The notes beneath the pieces are model-generated. The model ran no database searches. It was not told the DNA's origin and saw only the letters and a program-made list of their open reading frames with translations. A stretch of DNA of 64,000 nt from Microbacterium oryzae (lineage in GTDB: Bacteria; Actinomycetota; Actinomycetes; Actinomycetales; Microbacteriaceae): contig NZ_JAUEPM010000007.1 in assembly GCF_030406385.1 (NCBI RefSeq), positions 1 through 64,000 of the forward strand, read 5' to 3'. Both the position numbers and the translations under genes were made by a program. Positions 25,290 through 37,460 of this stretch are shown here, in pieces (the stretch's first letter is position 1; every line of letters starts with the position of its first letter).

Positions 25290-26048
25290 CTACTCGGCGA
25301 CGAGCAGCACCTCGCGCGGCGACCCCCCGGGACGCATGTCCAGGCCGACGGATCCCGCCCAGACGATCAGGTCGTCTGCCGTCTCCCAGACGGCGGCGCT
25401 CTCGGCGGCCAGGCGCGTCAGACGGCCCTTCGCCTTCTTGTTGAAGTGATTGAGGGCGCGCACCGCGCCATCCGCGCCCTCGGCCACGACCGACACCGAG
25501 ACCGCCGCCACGTGCTCGGGAAGCGGGCCGAGCTCGACATACGCCTTCGAGCGCAGATCGACGACGAGGCCGTCGCCTGCCTCGCGGCCGAGCGCGGCGG
25601 AGGCGGCCGCTGCCCAGTGACGGCGCAGCGGCGGCACCCCGGGCAGCGCGGCACCGGCGGCGAGGCGGTACGCGGGGATCGGATCGCTCGCGCCGACCGG
25701 ACCGAACGGCGCGGTGTGAATCAGCGCATGGCGTGCGAGCCACTCCCGCGCGCCGGCGGACAGCGTCGGGGCATCCAGCGCGTCGAAGAGCACCCCGGTG
25801 TACCGATCGACGGCGGGCATCGTCGGCGCTGCGAGCAGGGCGGCGTTCCGCTCGATCTCCCCGAGCTGCCGGGCGCCCAGCTTCAGGACCCGCGCGGCGC
25901 GCTCGGGGTCCGCCGACAGCGCGACGAGCGCGTCGGCGACCGCCTCGCGCTCCCCGACGAGCTCCCGCAGGCGGAGGTCGGCGAGTCGCAGACGCGCGCC
26001 GTCGCCGCCGGGGCGCTTGGTCTCGGATGGCGGGAGCAGGATGAGCAC
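25290..26048 (-). CDS. yaaA: YaaA family peroxide stress protein
   Basis: A 252-residue DUF328/YaaA protein starting MLILLPPSETKRPGGDG, the family's conserved N-terminus. Other blocks are AVDRYTGVLFDALD and the C-terminal NHFNKKAKGRLTRLAA, which contains the basic DNA-binding helix-hairpin-helix of E. coli YaaA. That protein protects DNA during peroxide stress by limiting free iron. The start is GTG 26048 with GAAGGGA seven bases upstream. It follows atpC on the same strand but is separated by a strong hairpin. Confidence 0.88.
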   Translation of the reverse strand: MLILLPPSETKRPGGDGARLRLADLRLRELVGEREAVADALVALSADPERAARVLKLGARQLGEIERNAALLAAPTMPAVDRYTGVLFDALDAPTLSAGAREWLARHALIHTAPFGPVGASDPIPAYRLAAGAALPGVPPLRRHWAAAASAALGREAGDGLVVDLRSKAYVELGPLPEHVAAVSVSVVAEGADGAVRALNHFNKKAKGRLTRLAAESAAVWETADDLIVWAGSVGLDMRPGGSPREVLLVAE

Positions 26049-26083
26049 GGATGTCCCTTCCGCGCCCGTCGGGCGCAGACGAA

Positions 26084-26121
26084 CGCCAGGGCGGAGGATC
26101 CGAGGATCCTCCGCCCTGGCG
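26084..26121 (-). terminator. 17-bp perfect hairpin after the ATP synthase operon
   Basis: Bases 26084-26100 and 26105-26121 form a perfect 17-bp inverted repeat with a CGAG loop, 14 bases past the atpC stop. On the minus strand it is followed by TTCGTCTG. It probably ends the atp operon and separates it from yaaA. Confidence 0.75.
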
Positions 26122-26135
26122 GGAGTGAACTTGCG

Positions 26136-26396
26136 TCAGTCGACGAGTGCGGCGTGACCGGCGACGATGGTGAGCACGTCGCCCTCCATCGACACGAACC
26201 CGTCGCGGGCGTCCGCGACGATCTTCTGGCCATCCGCCTGCGTGATGCGGACCTGCCCCTGGGAGAGGATCGACAGCACGGGCTCGTGCCCCTGCATGAA
26301 GCCGATCTCACCCTCGGTGGTCTTGGCGACCACGAGGCTCGCCTCGCCCGTCCAGACCTCCGCCTCCGCGGAGACGAGGGTGACGTTGAGCGCCAT
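26136..26396 (-). CDS. atpC: ATP synthase F1 epsilon subunit (short form)
   Basis: An 86-residue protein beginning MALNVTLVSAEAEVWTGEA. It matches the N-terminal beta-sandwich of epsilon (VVAKTTEGEIGFMQGHEPVL) and ends right after it at AGHAALVD. The C-terminal two-helix arm that inhibits ATP hydrolysis in E. coli and Bacillus (about 45 residues) is missing. The start is ATG 26396, two bases after the atpD stop. Last gene of the operon, before a strong hairpin. Confidence 0.93.
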   Translation of the reverse strand: MALNVTLVSAEAEVWTGEASLVVAKTTEGEIGFMQGHEPVLSILSQGQVRITQADGQKIVADARDGFVSMEGDVLTIVAGHAALVD

Positions 26397-26398
26397 GA

Positions 26399-27871
<1,473 letters not shown>

Positions 27872-27878
27872 CTACAGC

Positions 27879-28769
27879 TCAGGACGCCAGCGCGTCGGCG
27901 CCGCCGACGATCTCGGCGATCTGCTGAGTGATCTCTGCCTGTCGCGCGTTGTTGCGCAGGCGGGTGTAGTCGGTGATGAGCTTGTCGGCGTTGTCGCTGG
28001 CCGACTTCATCGCCTTCTGCGTCGCGGCCTGCTTGGCGGCAGACGACTGCAGGAGGGCGTTGAAGATGCGGCTCTGGATGTACACCGGCAGCAGGCGGTC
28101 GAGCACCAGCGTGGCGTCCGGCTCGAACTCGTAGAGGGGATAGACGTCGGCGGATGCCGACTCCTCCGCCTCGACGACCGCGAGCGGAAGCAGACGGATC
28201 GTCTCCGGCGTCTGCGTCATCATGCTCACGAAGCGGTTGTAGACGACGTGGATCTCGTCCACTCCGCCTTCGCTCGCGTCGAGCTCGTACGCCTCGAGCA
28301 GCGCCGCGGCCATCTCCTCGGCCGTCTCGAAGTGAGGTGTGTCGGCGTCGCCGACCCACTCCGCCTTCGCCGTGACCCGTCGGAACTGGAAGTAGCCGAC
28401 GGCCTTGCGCCCGAAGAGGTAGAAGTCGATCTCCTTCCCCTCCGAGCGCAGCAGCTCGGCCAGCTCCAGCCCCTCTCGGATGACCTGCGAGTTGAAGGCG
28501 CCCGCGAGACCGCGGTCGGCGCTGACGATGACGATCGCCGAACGCCGCACGACCTCCGGCTCACGGGTGAGCGGGTGGTCGATCGACGTGTGGGTGGCGA
28601 CGGCCGAGACCGCACGCGTCACCTCGCGGGCGAAGGGCGATGACGCGCGCACGCGCGCCATCGCCTTCTGGATGCGCGAAGCCGCGATGAGCTCCATCGC
28701 CTTCGTGATCTTCTTGGTCGTCTGAGCAGAAGAGATCTTCTGCTTGTACTCCCTGAGTTGTGCGCCCAT
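27879..28769 (-). CDS. atpG: ATP synthase F1 gamma subunit
   Basis: A 296-residue central-stalk subunit with the family's terminal coiled coil. The N-terminus is [20 protein letters not shown] and the C-terminus contains [20 protein letters not shown], the two helices that rotate inside alpha3beta3. The middle is the Rossmann-like domain ([18 protein letters not shown]). It couples rotation of the c-ring to catalysis. It lies 21 bases after atpA. Confidence 0.97.
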   Translation of the reverse strand: MGAQLREYKQKISSAQTTKKITKAMELIAASRIQKAMARVRASSPFAREVTRAVSAVATHTSIDHPLTREPEVVRRSAIVIVSADRGLAGAFNSQVIREGLELAELLRSEGKEIDFYLFGRKAVGYFQFRRVTAKAEWVGDADTPHFETAEEMAAALLEAYELDASEGGVDEIHVVYNRFVSMMTQTPETIRLLPLAVVEAEESASADVYPLYEFEPDATLVLDRLLPVYIQSRIFNALLQSSAAKQAATQKAMKSASDNADKLITDYTRLRNNARQAEITQQIAEIVGGADALAS

Positions 28770-28790
28770 GATGCGTCGTCTCCGCCGGCC

Positions 28791-30434
28791 TTACGCCCGG
28801 CGGCCCTTGACGATCTGCTCCTGGTTCACGTCCTCCACGGCGGCGGGAGCGAACTCCTCGCGACCGGCGTCCGTCAGGTGCTGACCGCCGCCCTGCTTGA
28901 ACTCGAGCACGAACTTGTCGACCTGCTGCTCGAGCTCGGCAACCGTCGCGTCCTCGAGCTTGCCCGAGGTGCGCAGCGTCTCGAGCACCGAGGTGTTGCG
29001 GCGCAGGTAGTCCAGCAGCTCGCGCTCGAAGCGGAGGACGTCCTCCACCTCGATGCTGTCGAGCTTGCCGTTCGTGCCGGCCCAGATCGAGACGACCTGC
29101 TCCTCGACGGGGTACGGCGTGTACTGGGGCTGCTTGAGCAGCTCGGTCAGACGCGCACCGCGGTCGAGCTGACGACGCGATGCCGCGTCGAGGTCGCTCG
29201 CGAACATCGCGAAGGCCTGCAGCGAGCGGTACTGGGCGAGCTCGAGCTTGAGCGTGCCGGAGACCTTCTTGATGTGCTTGAGCTGAGCGTCGCCGCCCAC
29301 TCGCGACACCGAGATTCCGACGTCGACCGCAGGACGCTGGTTGGCGTTGAAGAGGTCGGACTGCAGGAAGATCTGGCCATCGGTGATCGAGATCACGTTC
29401 GTCGGGATGTAGGCCGACACGTCGTTGGCCTTCGTCTCGATGATCGGCAGACCCGTCATCGAGCCCGCGCCCAGCTCGTCGGAGAGCTTCGCGCAGCGCT
29501 CGAGCAGACGCGAGTGCAGGTAGAAGACGTCACCGGGGTACGCCTCGCGTCCCGGCGGACGACGGAGGAGGAGCGACACGGCACGGTACGCCTCGGCCTG
29601 CTTCGACAGGTCGTCGAACACGATGAGCACGTGCTTGCCCTGGTACATCCAGTGCTGGCCGATCGCCGAGCCGGTGTACGGCGCGAGGTACTTGAAGCCC
29701 GCGGGGTCGGAGGCGGGAGCGGCCACGATCGTGGTGTACTCCATCGCGCCGGCCTCTTCGAGCGCGCCGCGCACGCCGGCGATGGTCGAGCCCTTCTGAC
29801 CGATCGCGACGTAGATGCAGCGGACCTGCTGGGTCGGGTCGCCCGACTCCCAGTTGGCCTTCTGGTTGATGATCGTGTCGATCGCGATCGCGGTCTTGCC
29901 GGTCTGGCGGTCGCCGATGATGAGCTGGCGCTGGCCGCGGCCCACGGGGATCATGGCGTCGATCGCCTTGATTCCCGTCTGCATCGGCTCGTGCACGCTC
30001 TTGCGCTGCATGACGCCTGCGGCCTGCAGCTCGAGCGCACGACGACCCTCGATGCCGGCGATCTCGCCGAGACCGTCGATCGGGTTGCCGAGCGGGTCGA
30101 CCACGCGGCCGAGGTAGCCCTCGCCGACGGGGACGGAGAGGACCTCGCCGGTGCGGGTGACCTGCTGGCCCTCCTCGATGCCGGTGAACTCGCCGAGCAC
30201 GACGACGCCGATGGCGTCCTCATCGAGGTTCTGCGCAAGGCCCAGCGTGCCGTCGCCGAAGCGGACGAGCTCGTTCGCCATGACGCCCGGCAGGCCCTCG
30301 ACGTGGGCGATGCCGTCTGCCGCGTCGACGACCGTGCCGACCTCGTTCGCCGCGGAACCGGTGGGCTCGTAAGCGGCGACGAAGTCCTTCAGCGCGTCAC
30401 GGATGACGTCGGGGCTGATGGTGATGTCTGCCAT
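28791..30434 (-). CDS. atpA: ATP synthase F1 alpha subunit
   Basis: A 547-residue non-catalytic nucleotide-binding subunit. The P-loop is [13 protein letters not shown], and the alpha signature [17 protein letters not shown] is near residue 370. The start is ATG 30434 ([18 protein letters not shown]) with AAGGAAG six bases upstream; the longer open frame runs antisense to nothing real and overlaps atpH in another frame. Length and motifs are normal. Confidence 0.98.
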   Translation of the reverse strand: MADITISPDVIRDALKDFVAAYEPTGSAANEVGTVVDAADGIAHVEGLPGVMANELVRFGDGTLGLAQNLDEDAIGVVVLGEFTGIEEGQQVTRTGEVLSVPVGEGYLGRVVDPLGNPIDGLGEIAGIEGRRALELQAAGVMQRKSVHEPMQTGIKAIDAMIPVGRGQRQLIIGDRQTGKTAIAIDTIINQKANWESGDPTQQVRCIYVAIGQKGSTIAGVRGALEEAGAMEYTTIVAAPASDPAGFKYLAPYTGSAIGQHWMYQGKHVLIVFDDLSKQAEAYRAVSLLLRRPPGREAYPGDVFYLHSRLLERCAKLSDELGAGSMTGLPIIETKANDVSAYIPTNVISITDGQIFLQSDLFNANQRPAVDVGISVSRVGGDAQLKHIKKVSGTLKLELAQYRSLQAFAMFASDLDAASRRQLDRGARLTELLKQPQYTPYPVEEQVVSIWAGTNGKLDSIEVEDVLRFERELLDYLRRNTSVLETLRTSGKLEDATVAELEQQVDKFVLEFKQGGGQHLTDAGREEFAPAAVEDVNQEQIVKGRRA

Positions 30435-30496
30435 TGTCTTCCTTAGTGTTGTGGGGCCGAGGGCGGCCCCTGAGCCGTCCGCCGGGGCGGGAGAGC

Positions 30497-31279
30497 TTAG
30501 CCTGCGAGCCTCTGCCGGAGATCGGCGAGGCGGGACGAGATGCTGCCGTCGATGACATCGTCGGCGACCTGGATGCGGATGCCGCCGACGACCGTCGGGT
30601 CGATCACGGGGTTGAGCGCGATCTCGCCGCCGTAGCGGTTCGACAGCGCGGAGGCGAGCCGCTCGCTCTGCACCGGCGACAGCGGCGCCGCGGTGTACAC
30701 CGTGGCCACCGTGCGACCGCGCTGGGCGGCGGCGATGCGCATGGCGCGGTTGAGCATCGCGCGCACGCGGCGACCGTGCGACTGCTGCACGAGCGACGAC
30801 ACGATGAGCGTCGTGCCCTCGCTGGCCCTGCCCTGGAGGAGAGAGCCGATGAGCTCCCCCTTCTTGGCGCTCCCGCCGAGCCTGCTGCCGAGCGCGAGCT
30901 CGAGCTGCGGGTTCGCCGAGATGATGCGGACGACCTGGAAGAGCTCGGCCTCCACATCGGCGGCCTCGGCCTTGGCCGCGGCCCGGATCGCGAGCTCCTC
31001 GAGACCCGACACGAGGTCGTCTCCCGAGGACCACCGCTGCGACACGACCTGCGCGATGAGTCCGCGCGTGACGAGCGACAGCGAGCCGAACGCCCTGGAG
31101 ACCAGGGCGCCGCGGTTCTCGGCCGTCGCTGCGGAGTCGGTGAGCGCGCCGCTCAGCGCCGGGGCGCCGGCGACGGCACGCGACGCGGCGAACAGCTCGC
31201 GCGCGGTGTCGAGGTCGACCGGCGCGGCATCGAGCGCGGATGCGCTCGCTGCGAGCGCCTGAGTGGTCGCGCTGCCCAT
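30497..31279 (-). CDS. atpH: ATP synthase F1 delta subunit
   Basis: A 260-residue peripheral-stalk subunit, longer than the ~180 residues of E. coli delta, as usual in actinobacteria because of an N-terminal extension. The conserved C-terminal end includes [20 protein letters not shown] and [13 protein letters not shown]. It links F1 to the b subunits. ATG 31279 overlaps the atpF stop by one base (TAATG), so translation is coupled. Confidence 0.94.
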   Translation of the reverse strand: MGSATTQALAASASALDAAPVDLDTARELFAASRAVAGAPALSGALTDSAATAENRGALVSRAFGSLSLVTRGLIAQVVSQRWSSGDDLVSGLEELAIRAAAKAEAADVEAELFQVVRIISANPQLELALGSRLGGSAKKGELIGSLLQGRASEGTTLIVSSLVQQSHGRRVRAMLNRAMRIAAAQRGRTVATVYTAAPLSPVQSERLASALSNRYGGEIALNPVIDPTVVGGIRIQVADDVIDGSISSRLADLRQRLAG

Positions 31280-31827
31280 TACTTCGCCGCCTTCTCGGAA
31301 GCCTCGAGGTCGGCCAGGAAGCGGTCGACCACCGACTGCGCCTTGAGGTCGTCGTTCAGGGTCTCCCCGATGACGCCCGATGCGAGGTCGAGGGCGAGGA
31401 CGCCCACCTCGCCGCGGAGCGACACGAGGGCGGCCTGACGCTCGGCCTCGATCTGCGTGTGCGCGGTGGACTGGATGCGCTCGGCCTCGGCCGTTGCGCT
31501 GTCCTTCGCCTCCGCGACGATCTTCTTGCCGTCCTCGCGGGCGGCTTCGCGGATGTCGCCGGCCTCGCGGCGGGCCTCGGCGAGCTGCCGGGTGTACTCC
31601 TCGAGAGCGGCTTCGGCCTGCTTCTGGGCCTCGTCCGCCTTCGCGATGTTGCCCTCGATGGCGGCAGAGCGCTCGTCGAGCATCTTCGTCAGACGCGGGA
31701 GCGCCACGAAGATCACCACCGCGAGGATGATGACGAAGCACACCGCAGACCAGACGATGTCGTAGATCGCCGGGATGAGCGGATTGTGGGCTTCCTCCGC
31801 GGCGACAGTGACAAGAGCGTTCAGCAT
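31279..31827 (-). CDS. atpF: ATP synthase Fo b subunit
   Basis: A 182-residue protein with a single N-terminal membrane helix ([20 protein letters not shown], ~residues 22-42) followed by a long charged, coiled-coil stalk ([20 protein letters not shown]). It is the peripheral-stalk anchor. The start is ATG 31827 with AAGGAGG upstream. It follows atpE by 28 bases and overlaps atpH by one base. Confidence 0.95.
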   Translation of the reverse strand: MLNALVTVAAEEAHNPLIPAIYDIVWSAVCFVIILAVVIFVALPRLTKMLDERSAAIEGNIAKADEAQKQAEAALEEYTRQLAEARREAGDIREAAREDGKKIVAEAKDSATAEAERIQSTAHTQIEAERQAALVSLRGEVGVLALDLASGVIGETLNDDLKAQSVVDRFLADLEASEKAAK

Positions 31828-31855
31828 CCTGCCTCCTTATGTCTCGAGCGAGGGA

Positions 31856-32945
<1,090 letters not shown>

Positions 32946-33062
32946 CCTGTGGCTCCAGCTTCTCGCGCGGAGCAATGCCCAGCACGGTGAATTGTCATGA
33001 GAGAGCGGTTCTGCGGGGCCTCGTCGCGATCATCGCGCCGCACACCATCCGCAGCTGAGTCC

Positions 33063-33068
33063 AGCCTA
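33063..33068 (-). promoter_or_regulatory. Candidate -10 (TAGGCT) of the atpB operon
   Basis: TAGGCT on the minus strand in the 137-base gap between atpI and atpB, giving a leader of about 110 bases. It matches the -10 pattern of other promoters here; a -35 is not obvious. Confidence 0.45.
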
Positions 33069-33112
33069 TCAAAGGTCGCGCCCAGGTTTTGACGCGCTGT
33101 AGAAATCAAGGC

Positions 33113-33583
33113 TCAACGGCGCTGCGTCGGCTCGTCGTCATCCCCCGGCAGCGAGACGTCCGACACATGCGGGATGCGCATCGTGCGCAGCACGATCATG
33201 TCGACGACGAGCGATGCCACGACGCTCGCGACGATCGCGACGAAGAACACCACGGGCTCCAGCCACGGCTGCCCGCGCAGGATGAACAGCGCGGCGATGA
33301 ACACGACGAGCTTGATGAACCAGCCGCCCAGGACGATCCCGAAGAAGATCGGCACGTACAGCGCGTCGCCGAACCAGCGGTTGGCGACGAGCACGCTCAC
33401 GCTGGTGAGCAGCAGGAACACGGCGGCGACGACGGCGCCGGCGAGCGCCGACCACAGGCCGTCTGAGCCGGCGACGAGGTACCCGATGATGCCGCCGACG
33501 ATCGCGATGGCGGCGGTCGCGACGCTGCTCCACCGGATCGCGGCGCGCAGGACGGGGGTGCTCGAGACGGGCGAGGGCGACAT
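33113..33583 (-). CDS. atpI: AtpI-like ATP synthase assembly membrane protein
   Basis: A 156-residue protein with four membrane helices (AIAIVGGIIGYLVAG, LAGAVVAAVFLLLTSVSVLV, IFFGIVLGGWFIKLVVFIAAL, VVFFVAIVASVVASLVVD). This topology and position, directly before atpB, match AtpI/UncI, which helps assemble the c-ring. ATG 33583 overlaps the upstream wecA-like stop by one base (TGATG). Its sequence is poorly conserved in general, so the call rests on topology and context. Confidence 0.75.
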   Translation of the reverse strand: MSPSPVSSTPVLRAAIRWSSVATAAIAIVGGIIGYLVAGSDGLWSALAGAVVAAVFLLLTSVSVLVANRWFGDALYVPIFFGIVLGGWFIKLVVFIAALFILRGQPWLEPVVFFVAIVASVVASLVVDMIVLRTMRIPHVSDVSLPGDDDEPTQRR

Positions 33584-34752
33584 CAGGCCTCCTGGGTAGT
33601 GGGCGCGGGGGCATCCGCGACGTCGCCGCGCGGCGCGCGGCGCGAGGGGGTGAGGGTGACCACGAGGCAGGCGATGACGCCGACCGCGCCGAAGACGATG
33701 CCGATCCACCAGCCCCCCGGCCATCCGCTCTGGGTGGCGATGTACATCAGCAGCACGGCGAGCGAGCAGACCGACGTCCACGCGTAGAAGATGAGGGTCG
33801 AGTCGCGGTCGCTGTGGCCCATGTCCAGCATCCGGTGATGCAGGTGCTTCCGGTCAGGCGAGAACGGCGAACGGCCGGCGCCCATGCGGCGCGTGACGGC
33901 GAGCCCGAAGTCCAGCAGCGGCAGGGCGACGACGATGATCGGCAGGATGATCGGGATGAACGCTCCCAGCAGCTGGGAGTCGAAGTCGTCGCGGTCGAGG
34001 ATCGACGGCGGCAGCTGCCCGGTGATCGCGATCGCACTCGTCGCCATGAGGAGGCCGAGGACCAGCGCGCCGGAGTCGCCCATGAACATGCGGGCCGGGT
34101 TCCAGTTCAGCGGGAGGAAGCCGAGGCAGGCGCCGATGAGGGCGGCGGCGATGAACGTGGCGAAGTTGAAGTAGACCGTGGCTCCCGTGTCGCGCACGAG
34201 GAGGTACGAGTAGACGAAGAAGACGGCGTTGGAGATGAGGCAGACCCCGGCGACGAGGCCGTCGAGCCCGTCGATGAAGTTGACGGCGTTCATCACGACG
34301 ACGATCGACAGGATCGTCAGGCCGATGCTGAACCAGCTGCCCCAGACGGTGATGCCGCCGAACGGCAGCCAGTACATCTGCAGCTGTCCGCCGACGGCGA
34401 TGATCCCGGCGGCGAGGAACTGCGCGCCGAGCTTGATCATCCAGTCGAGGTCCCACAGGTCGTCGGCGACGCCGATGAGCATGATGAGGGTGACAGCGCC
34501 GAGGATCGACCAGACCCGCTGCGGCTCATGCCAGAAGATGCCGAAGTACGGGTTCACCGCCGACACCGCGAAGGCCGTCGCGATGCCGAGGAACATCGCC
34601 ACTCCCCCGAGGCGCGGGGTCGGCGTCTTGTGCACGTCGCGCTCGCGGATGCCCGGGTACAGCCGGTACCGCATCGCGAGCTTCCACACCGCCCACGCCA
34701 GGCCGAAGGTGACCGCGGCGGTGAGGACGATGATGAAGACGTACTGCCTCAC
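33583..34752 (-). CDS. Undecaprenyl-phosphate N-acetylhexosamine-1-phosphate transferase (WecA/TagO-like)
   Basis: A 389-residue, ~11-span membrane enzyme of the MraY/WecA family. The Mg-binding DD lies in IGVADDLWDLDW, then NAVNFIDGLDGLVAGV and ARMFMGDSGALVLG, followed by the histidine-rich loop GRSPFSPDRKHLHHRMLDMG. It starts lipid-linked glycan synthesis for teichoic-acid-like or arabinogalactan-type polymers by moving a sugar-1-phosphate to the polyprenyl carrier. The start GTG 34752 overlaps the tsaC stop by four bases (GTGA). In mycobacteria the orthologue (Rv1302 type) has the same place in front of the atp genes. Confidence 0.92.
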   Translation of the reverse strand: MRQYVFIIVLTAAVTFGLAWAVWKLAMRYRLYPGIRERDVHKTPTPRLGGVAMFLGIATAFAVSAVNPYFGIFWHEPQRVWSILGAVTLIMLIGVADDLWDLDWMIKLGAQFLAAGIIAVGGQLQMYWLPFGGITVWGSWFSIGLTILSIVVVMNAVNFIDGLDGLVAGVCLISNAVFFVYSYLLVRDTGATVYFNFATFIAAALIGACLGFLPLNWNPARMFMGDSGALVLGLLMATSAIAITGQLPPSILDRDDFDSQLLGAFIPIILPIIVVALPLLDFGLAVTRRMGAGRSPFSPDRKHLHHRMLDMGHSDRDSTLIFYAWTSVCSLAVLLMYIATQSGWPGGWWIGIVFGAVGVIACLVVTLTPSRRAPRGDVADAPAPTTQEA

Positions 34753-35444
34753 GCGTCGCTGCCTGCCTCGGACTCCGGATCGGCCTCGAGCAGGTCGCCC
34801 AGCACGTCGCGCAGCTCGGCGCGCGAGATGGCGCCGTCGCGGAGCACGCGGACGACGCGCTCGGGTGCGGCACCCACGAGCGACGTCGCATCGACGATCG
34901 TGGAGGCGATGCCGGTGGCCGACGCGCCGCCGTCGAGGTAGACGGCGACGCTCTCGCCCAGCATGTTCATCGCCGAGTCCGCCATGACGGCGGCGGGCTC
35001 CCCCGTGAGGTTGGCGCTGGAGACCGCGAGCGGGCCGGTCTCGGCGAGCAGCTCGAGGGTGAGGCGGTGGTCGGGCATGCGCACGGCGACGGTGCCCTCG
35101 GTGTCGCCGAGGTCCCAGCTGAGCGACGCCTGCGCGGGCAGCACGATCGTGAGCCCGCCGGGCCAGAACCGGTCGACGAGCCGCTGCACGGGCTCCGGCA
35201 CGTCCTCCACGAGCGCGCGCATGGCGTCCACGCCGCCCACGAGCACGGGCGGCGGCTGCTGCCGGCCGCGGCCCTTGGCGCCGAGGAGACGCTGCACGGC
35301 CTCGGGGCTGAAGGCATCGGCGGCGACGCCGTACACGGTGTCGGTGGGGATCACGATGAGCTCGCCGCGGGCGATCGCCTGACGCGCCCGGCGCAGGCCG
35401 GGGAGGAGCTGCGTCTCGTCACGCAGATCGAAGAGGGGGGACAT
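34749..35444 (-). CDS. tsaC: L-threonylcarbamoyladenylate synthase (YrdC/Sua5 domain)
   Basis: A 231-residue single-domain YrdC protein. Conserved segments are GELIVIPTDTVYGVAADAF, LLGAKGRGRQQPPPVLVG, FWPGGLTIVLPA and GPLAVSSANLTGEPA. It makes threonylcarbamoyl-AMP from threonine, bicarbonate and ATP for the t6A modification of tRNA. It lacks the C-terminal Sua5 domain. It starts at ATG 35444, 69 bases after prmC, and overlaps the WecA-like gene. Confidence 0.93.
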   Translation of the reverse strand: MSPLFDLRDETQLLPGLRRARQAIARGELIVIPTDTVYGVAADAFSPEAVQRLLGAKGRGRQQPPPVLVGGVDAMRALVEDVPEPVQRLVDRFWPGGLTIVLPAQASLSWDLGDTEGTVAVRMPDHRLTLELLAETGPLAVSSANLTGEPAAVMADSAMNMLGESVAVYLDGGASATGIASTIVDATSLVGAAPERVVRVLRDGAISRAELRDVLGDLLEADPESEAGSDA

Positions 35445-35513
35445 AGCGGCACAAGTCTACGGCGCGCCGCCCGAGAACCCCGGGAGGACGCCGGTCCGGC
35501 CCTGCTGTCGACG

Positions 35514-36401
35514 TCAGGGACGGACGGCGGTGGTCGCGCGATCTCGCGTCGTGAGGTCCGGGTGCGTGGCGGGCGCCCGCCATCCGTCGCCCGAGAGCAG
35601 CTCGCGGATGGGCGCCCCCTGCCACTCCCCGTGCTCGATGACGAGGAGGCCGCCCGGGCGCAGCAGACGCAGCGCCGTGCGGCTGAGCACGCGCACGACG
35701 TCGAGACCGTCCGGGCCGCCGTAGAGCGCGGCGGCGGGATCGTGCAGACGCACCTCCGGGTCACGTGGGATGGCGTCGTCGGGGACGTACGGCGGGTTCG
35801 ACACGACGACGGAGACGGTGCCGTCGAGGTCGGCGAAGGCGTCGGCGAGGTCGGCGAGCGCGAGGCGGAGATTCGAAGCTCCCGTGCGCTCGACGTTGCG
35901 GGTGGTCCATGCGAACGCGTCGGGCGACTTCTCGGCCGCGTGCACGCGGGCGTGCGGCACCTCGGTGGCGAGCGCGAGTGCGATGGCGCCGCTCCCGGTG
36001 CCGAGGTCGACGGCGACGGGCTCCGGCGACGGGTCCGCACGCAGGGCATCGATGGCGAGCTGCGCGACCATCTCCGTCTCCGGACGCGGCACGAAGACGC
36101 CCGGTCCGACCACCAGCTCCAGGTGGCGGAAGTGCGCGACACCCGTGATGTGCTGCAGGGGCTCGCGCGCGGCGCGGCGCGCGACGAGCGCGTCGAATGC
36201 GTCGATGGCGTCGGCGGTGAGCGCATCACCGCGGATGGCGGCGGCCTGGACGCCGCCTCGGCTCTCGTGTCGCACGTGCGCGAGGAGGAGCTCGGCGTCG
36301 ACGTCGGGGTCGGGCACCCCCGCCCCGGCGAGAACGCGGACGGCGTCGGCGAGAGCGGTGCGGACAGTGACGGCGGATGGCCGGGGGGCGGGATGCGACA
36401 T
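35514..36401 (-). CDS. prmC: Peptide chain release factor N5-glutamine methyltransferase
   Basis: A 295-residue class I methyltransferase. The SAM-binding motif is VAVDLGTGSGAIALALA, and NPPYVPDDAIPRDPEVRLHD is the glutamine-binding NPPY. The N-terminal helical domain (LLLAHV, PLQHITGVAHFRHLEL) recognises release factors. It methylates the GGQ glutamine of RF1 and RF2. prfA, normally immediately upstream, is here 3.2 kb away. The ATG 36401 is nine bases after TAGACT. Confidence 0.94.
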   Translation of the reverse strand: MSHPAPRPSAVTVRTALADAVRVLAGAGVPDPDVDAELLLAHVRHESRGGVQAAAIRGDALTADAIDAFDALVARRAAREPLQHITGVAHFRHLELVVGPGVFVPRPETEMVAQLAIDALRADPSPEPVAVDLGTGSGAIALALATEVPHARVHAAEKSPDAFAWTTRNVERTGASNLRLALADLADAFADLDGTVSVVVSNPPYVPDDAIPRDPEVRLHDPAAALYGGPDGLDVVRVLSRTALRLLRPGGLLVIEHGEWQGAPIRELLSGDGWRAPATHPDLTTRDRATTAVRP

Positions 36402-36410
36402 GGCCCGTCA

Positions 36411-36416
36411 AGTCTA
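36411..36416 (-). promoter_or_regulatory. -10 element TAGACT of the prmC operon
   Basis: TAGACT on the minus strand, nine bases, then ATG 36401, so a leader of two or three bases at most. Confidence 0.5.
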
Positions 36417-36470
36417 TGGAGCCGGATGTCACTCGATGACGCTCCCGGACTCCCGCTCGTTCTGATGTCC

Positions 36471-36476
36471 TAGTGT
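36471..36476 (+). promoter_or_regulatory. -10 element TAGTGT of the cysK-cysE transcript
   Basis: TAGTGT, 37 bases before the cysK ATG. A leader of about 30 bases contains AGAAAGG (36502-36508) five bases before the ATG, so this gene uses a normal leader. It is divergent from prmC. Confidence 0.5.
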
Positions 36477-36513
36477 GAACCGCATCCCAGGTTCTCCCTC
36501 CAGAAAGGCCGCC

Positions 36514-37452
36514 ATGACCGGTATTCACGCTGACGTCACCACCGCGTTCGGCAACACCCCCCTCGTCCGCCTCAACCGCGTCACAGAGGGCGCGGGAGCC
36601 GAGGTCGTCGCGAAGCTCGAGTACTACAACCCGGGCTCGTCGGTGAAGGACCGGCTGGGGATCGCGATCGTGAACGCGGCGGAGGAGTCGGGCGAGCTGA
36701 AGCCAGGGGGCACGATCGTCGAGGCGACCAGCGGCAACACCGGCATCGCGCTGTCGCTCGTCGGCGCCGCCCGCGGGTACAAGGTCATCCTGGCGATGCC
36801 CGCGTCGATGTCGAAGGAGCGCCGCGTGCTCCTCAAGGCGTTCGGTGCGCAGCTCGTGCTCACCGACCCCGCCGGCGGCATGAAGAACGCCGTCGCGGAG
36901 GCCGAGCGGATCGTCGCCGAGACGCCCGGTGCCATCCTCGCGAAGCAGTTCGCGAACGAGGCGAACGCGGCCATCCACCGCGCCACCACCGCCGAGGAGA
37001 TCTGGCGCGACACCGACGGCAAGGTCGACGTCTTCGTCGCGGGCGTCGGCACCGGCGGCACCATCACCGGCGTCGGCCAGGTGCTGAAGGAGCGCAACCC
37101 CGACGTGAAGATCGTCGCCGTCGAGCCGTCGGCGTCGCCGCTGCTCTCCGAGGGCACCCCCGGGCCCGCGAAGATCCAGGGCATCGGCCCCAACTTCGTG
37201 CCGCCGGTTCTCGACACCGAGGTCTTCGACGAGGTCGTGACGGTGGAGTTCGAGGACGCGATCGCCACGGCGCGGGACCTCGCCGCCCGGGAGGGTCTGC
37301 TGGTCGGCATGTCGTGCGGCGCCGCCACGTGGGCGGCCGTCCAGATCGCGCGGCGCCCGGAGAACGCCGGCAAGCGCATCGTCGTCGTGCTGCCCGACAC
37401 CGGAGAGCGATACCTCTCCACACCGCTGTTCGAGGACCTGCGCGAGGACTGA
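36514..37452 (+). CDS. cysK: Cysteine synthase A (O-acetylserine sulfhydrylase)
   Basis: A 312-residue PLP enzyme. The PLP lysine is in [11 protein letters not shown] (~42-46), and [20 protein letters not shown] and [10 protein letters not shown] complete the family set. It makes cysteine from O-acetylserine and sulfide. The start is ATG 36514 ([20 protein letters not shown]), with AGAAAGG upstream. cysE follows after eight bases, so both steps from serine to cysteine are cotranscribed. Confidence 0.97.
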   Translation: MTGIHADVTTAFGNTPLVRLNRVTEGAGAEVVAKLEYYNPGSSVKDRLGIAIVNAAEESGELKPGGTIVEATSGNTGIALSLVGAARGYKVILAMPASMSKERRVLLKAFGAQLVLTDPAGGMKNAVAEAERIVAETPGAILAKQFANEANAAIHRATTAEEIWRDTDGKVDVFVAGVGTGGTITGVGQVLKERNPDVKIVAVEPSASPLLSEGTPGPAKIQGIGPNFVPPVLDTEVFDEVVTVEFEDAIATARDLAAREGLLVGMSCGAATWAAVQIARRPENAGKRIVVVLPDTGERYLSTPLFEDLRED

Positions 37453-37460
37453 CCGCCCGG

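Noticed and set aside
35067..36473. Plus-strand frame opposite tsaC and prmC
   Set aside because: Shadow of two well-recognised genes; Asp/Glu/Arg/His-rich with no motif.
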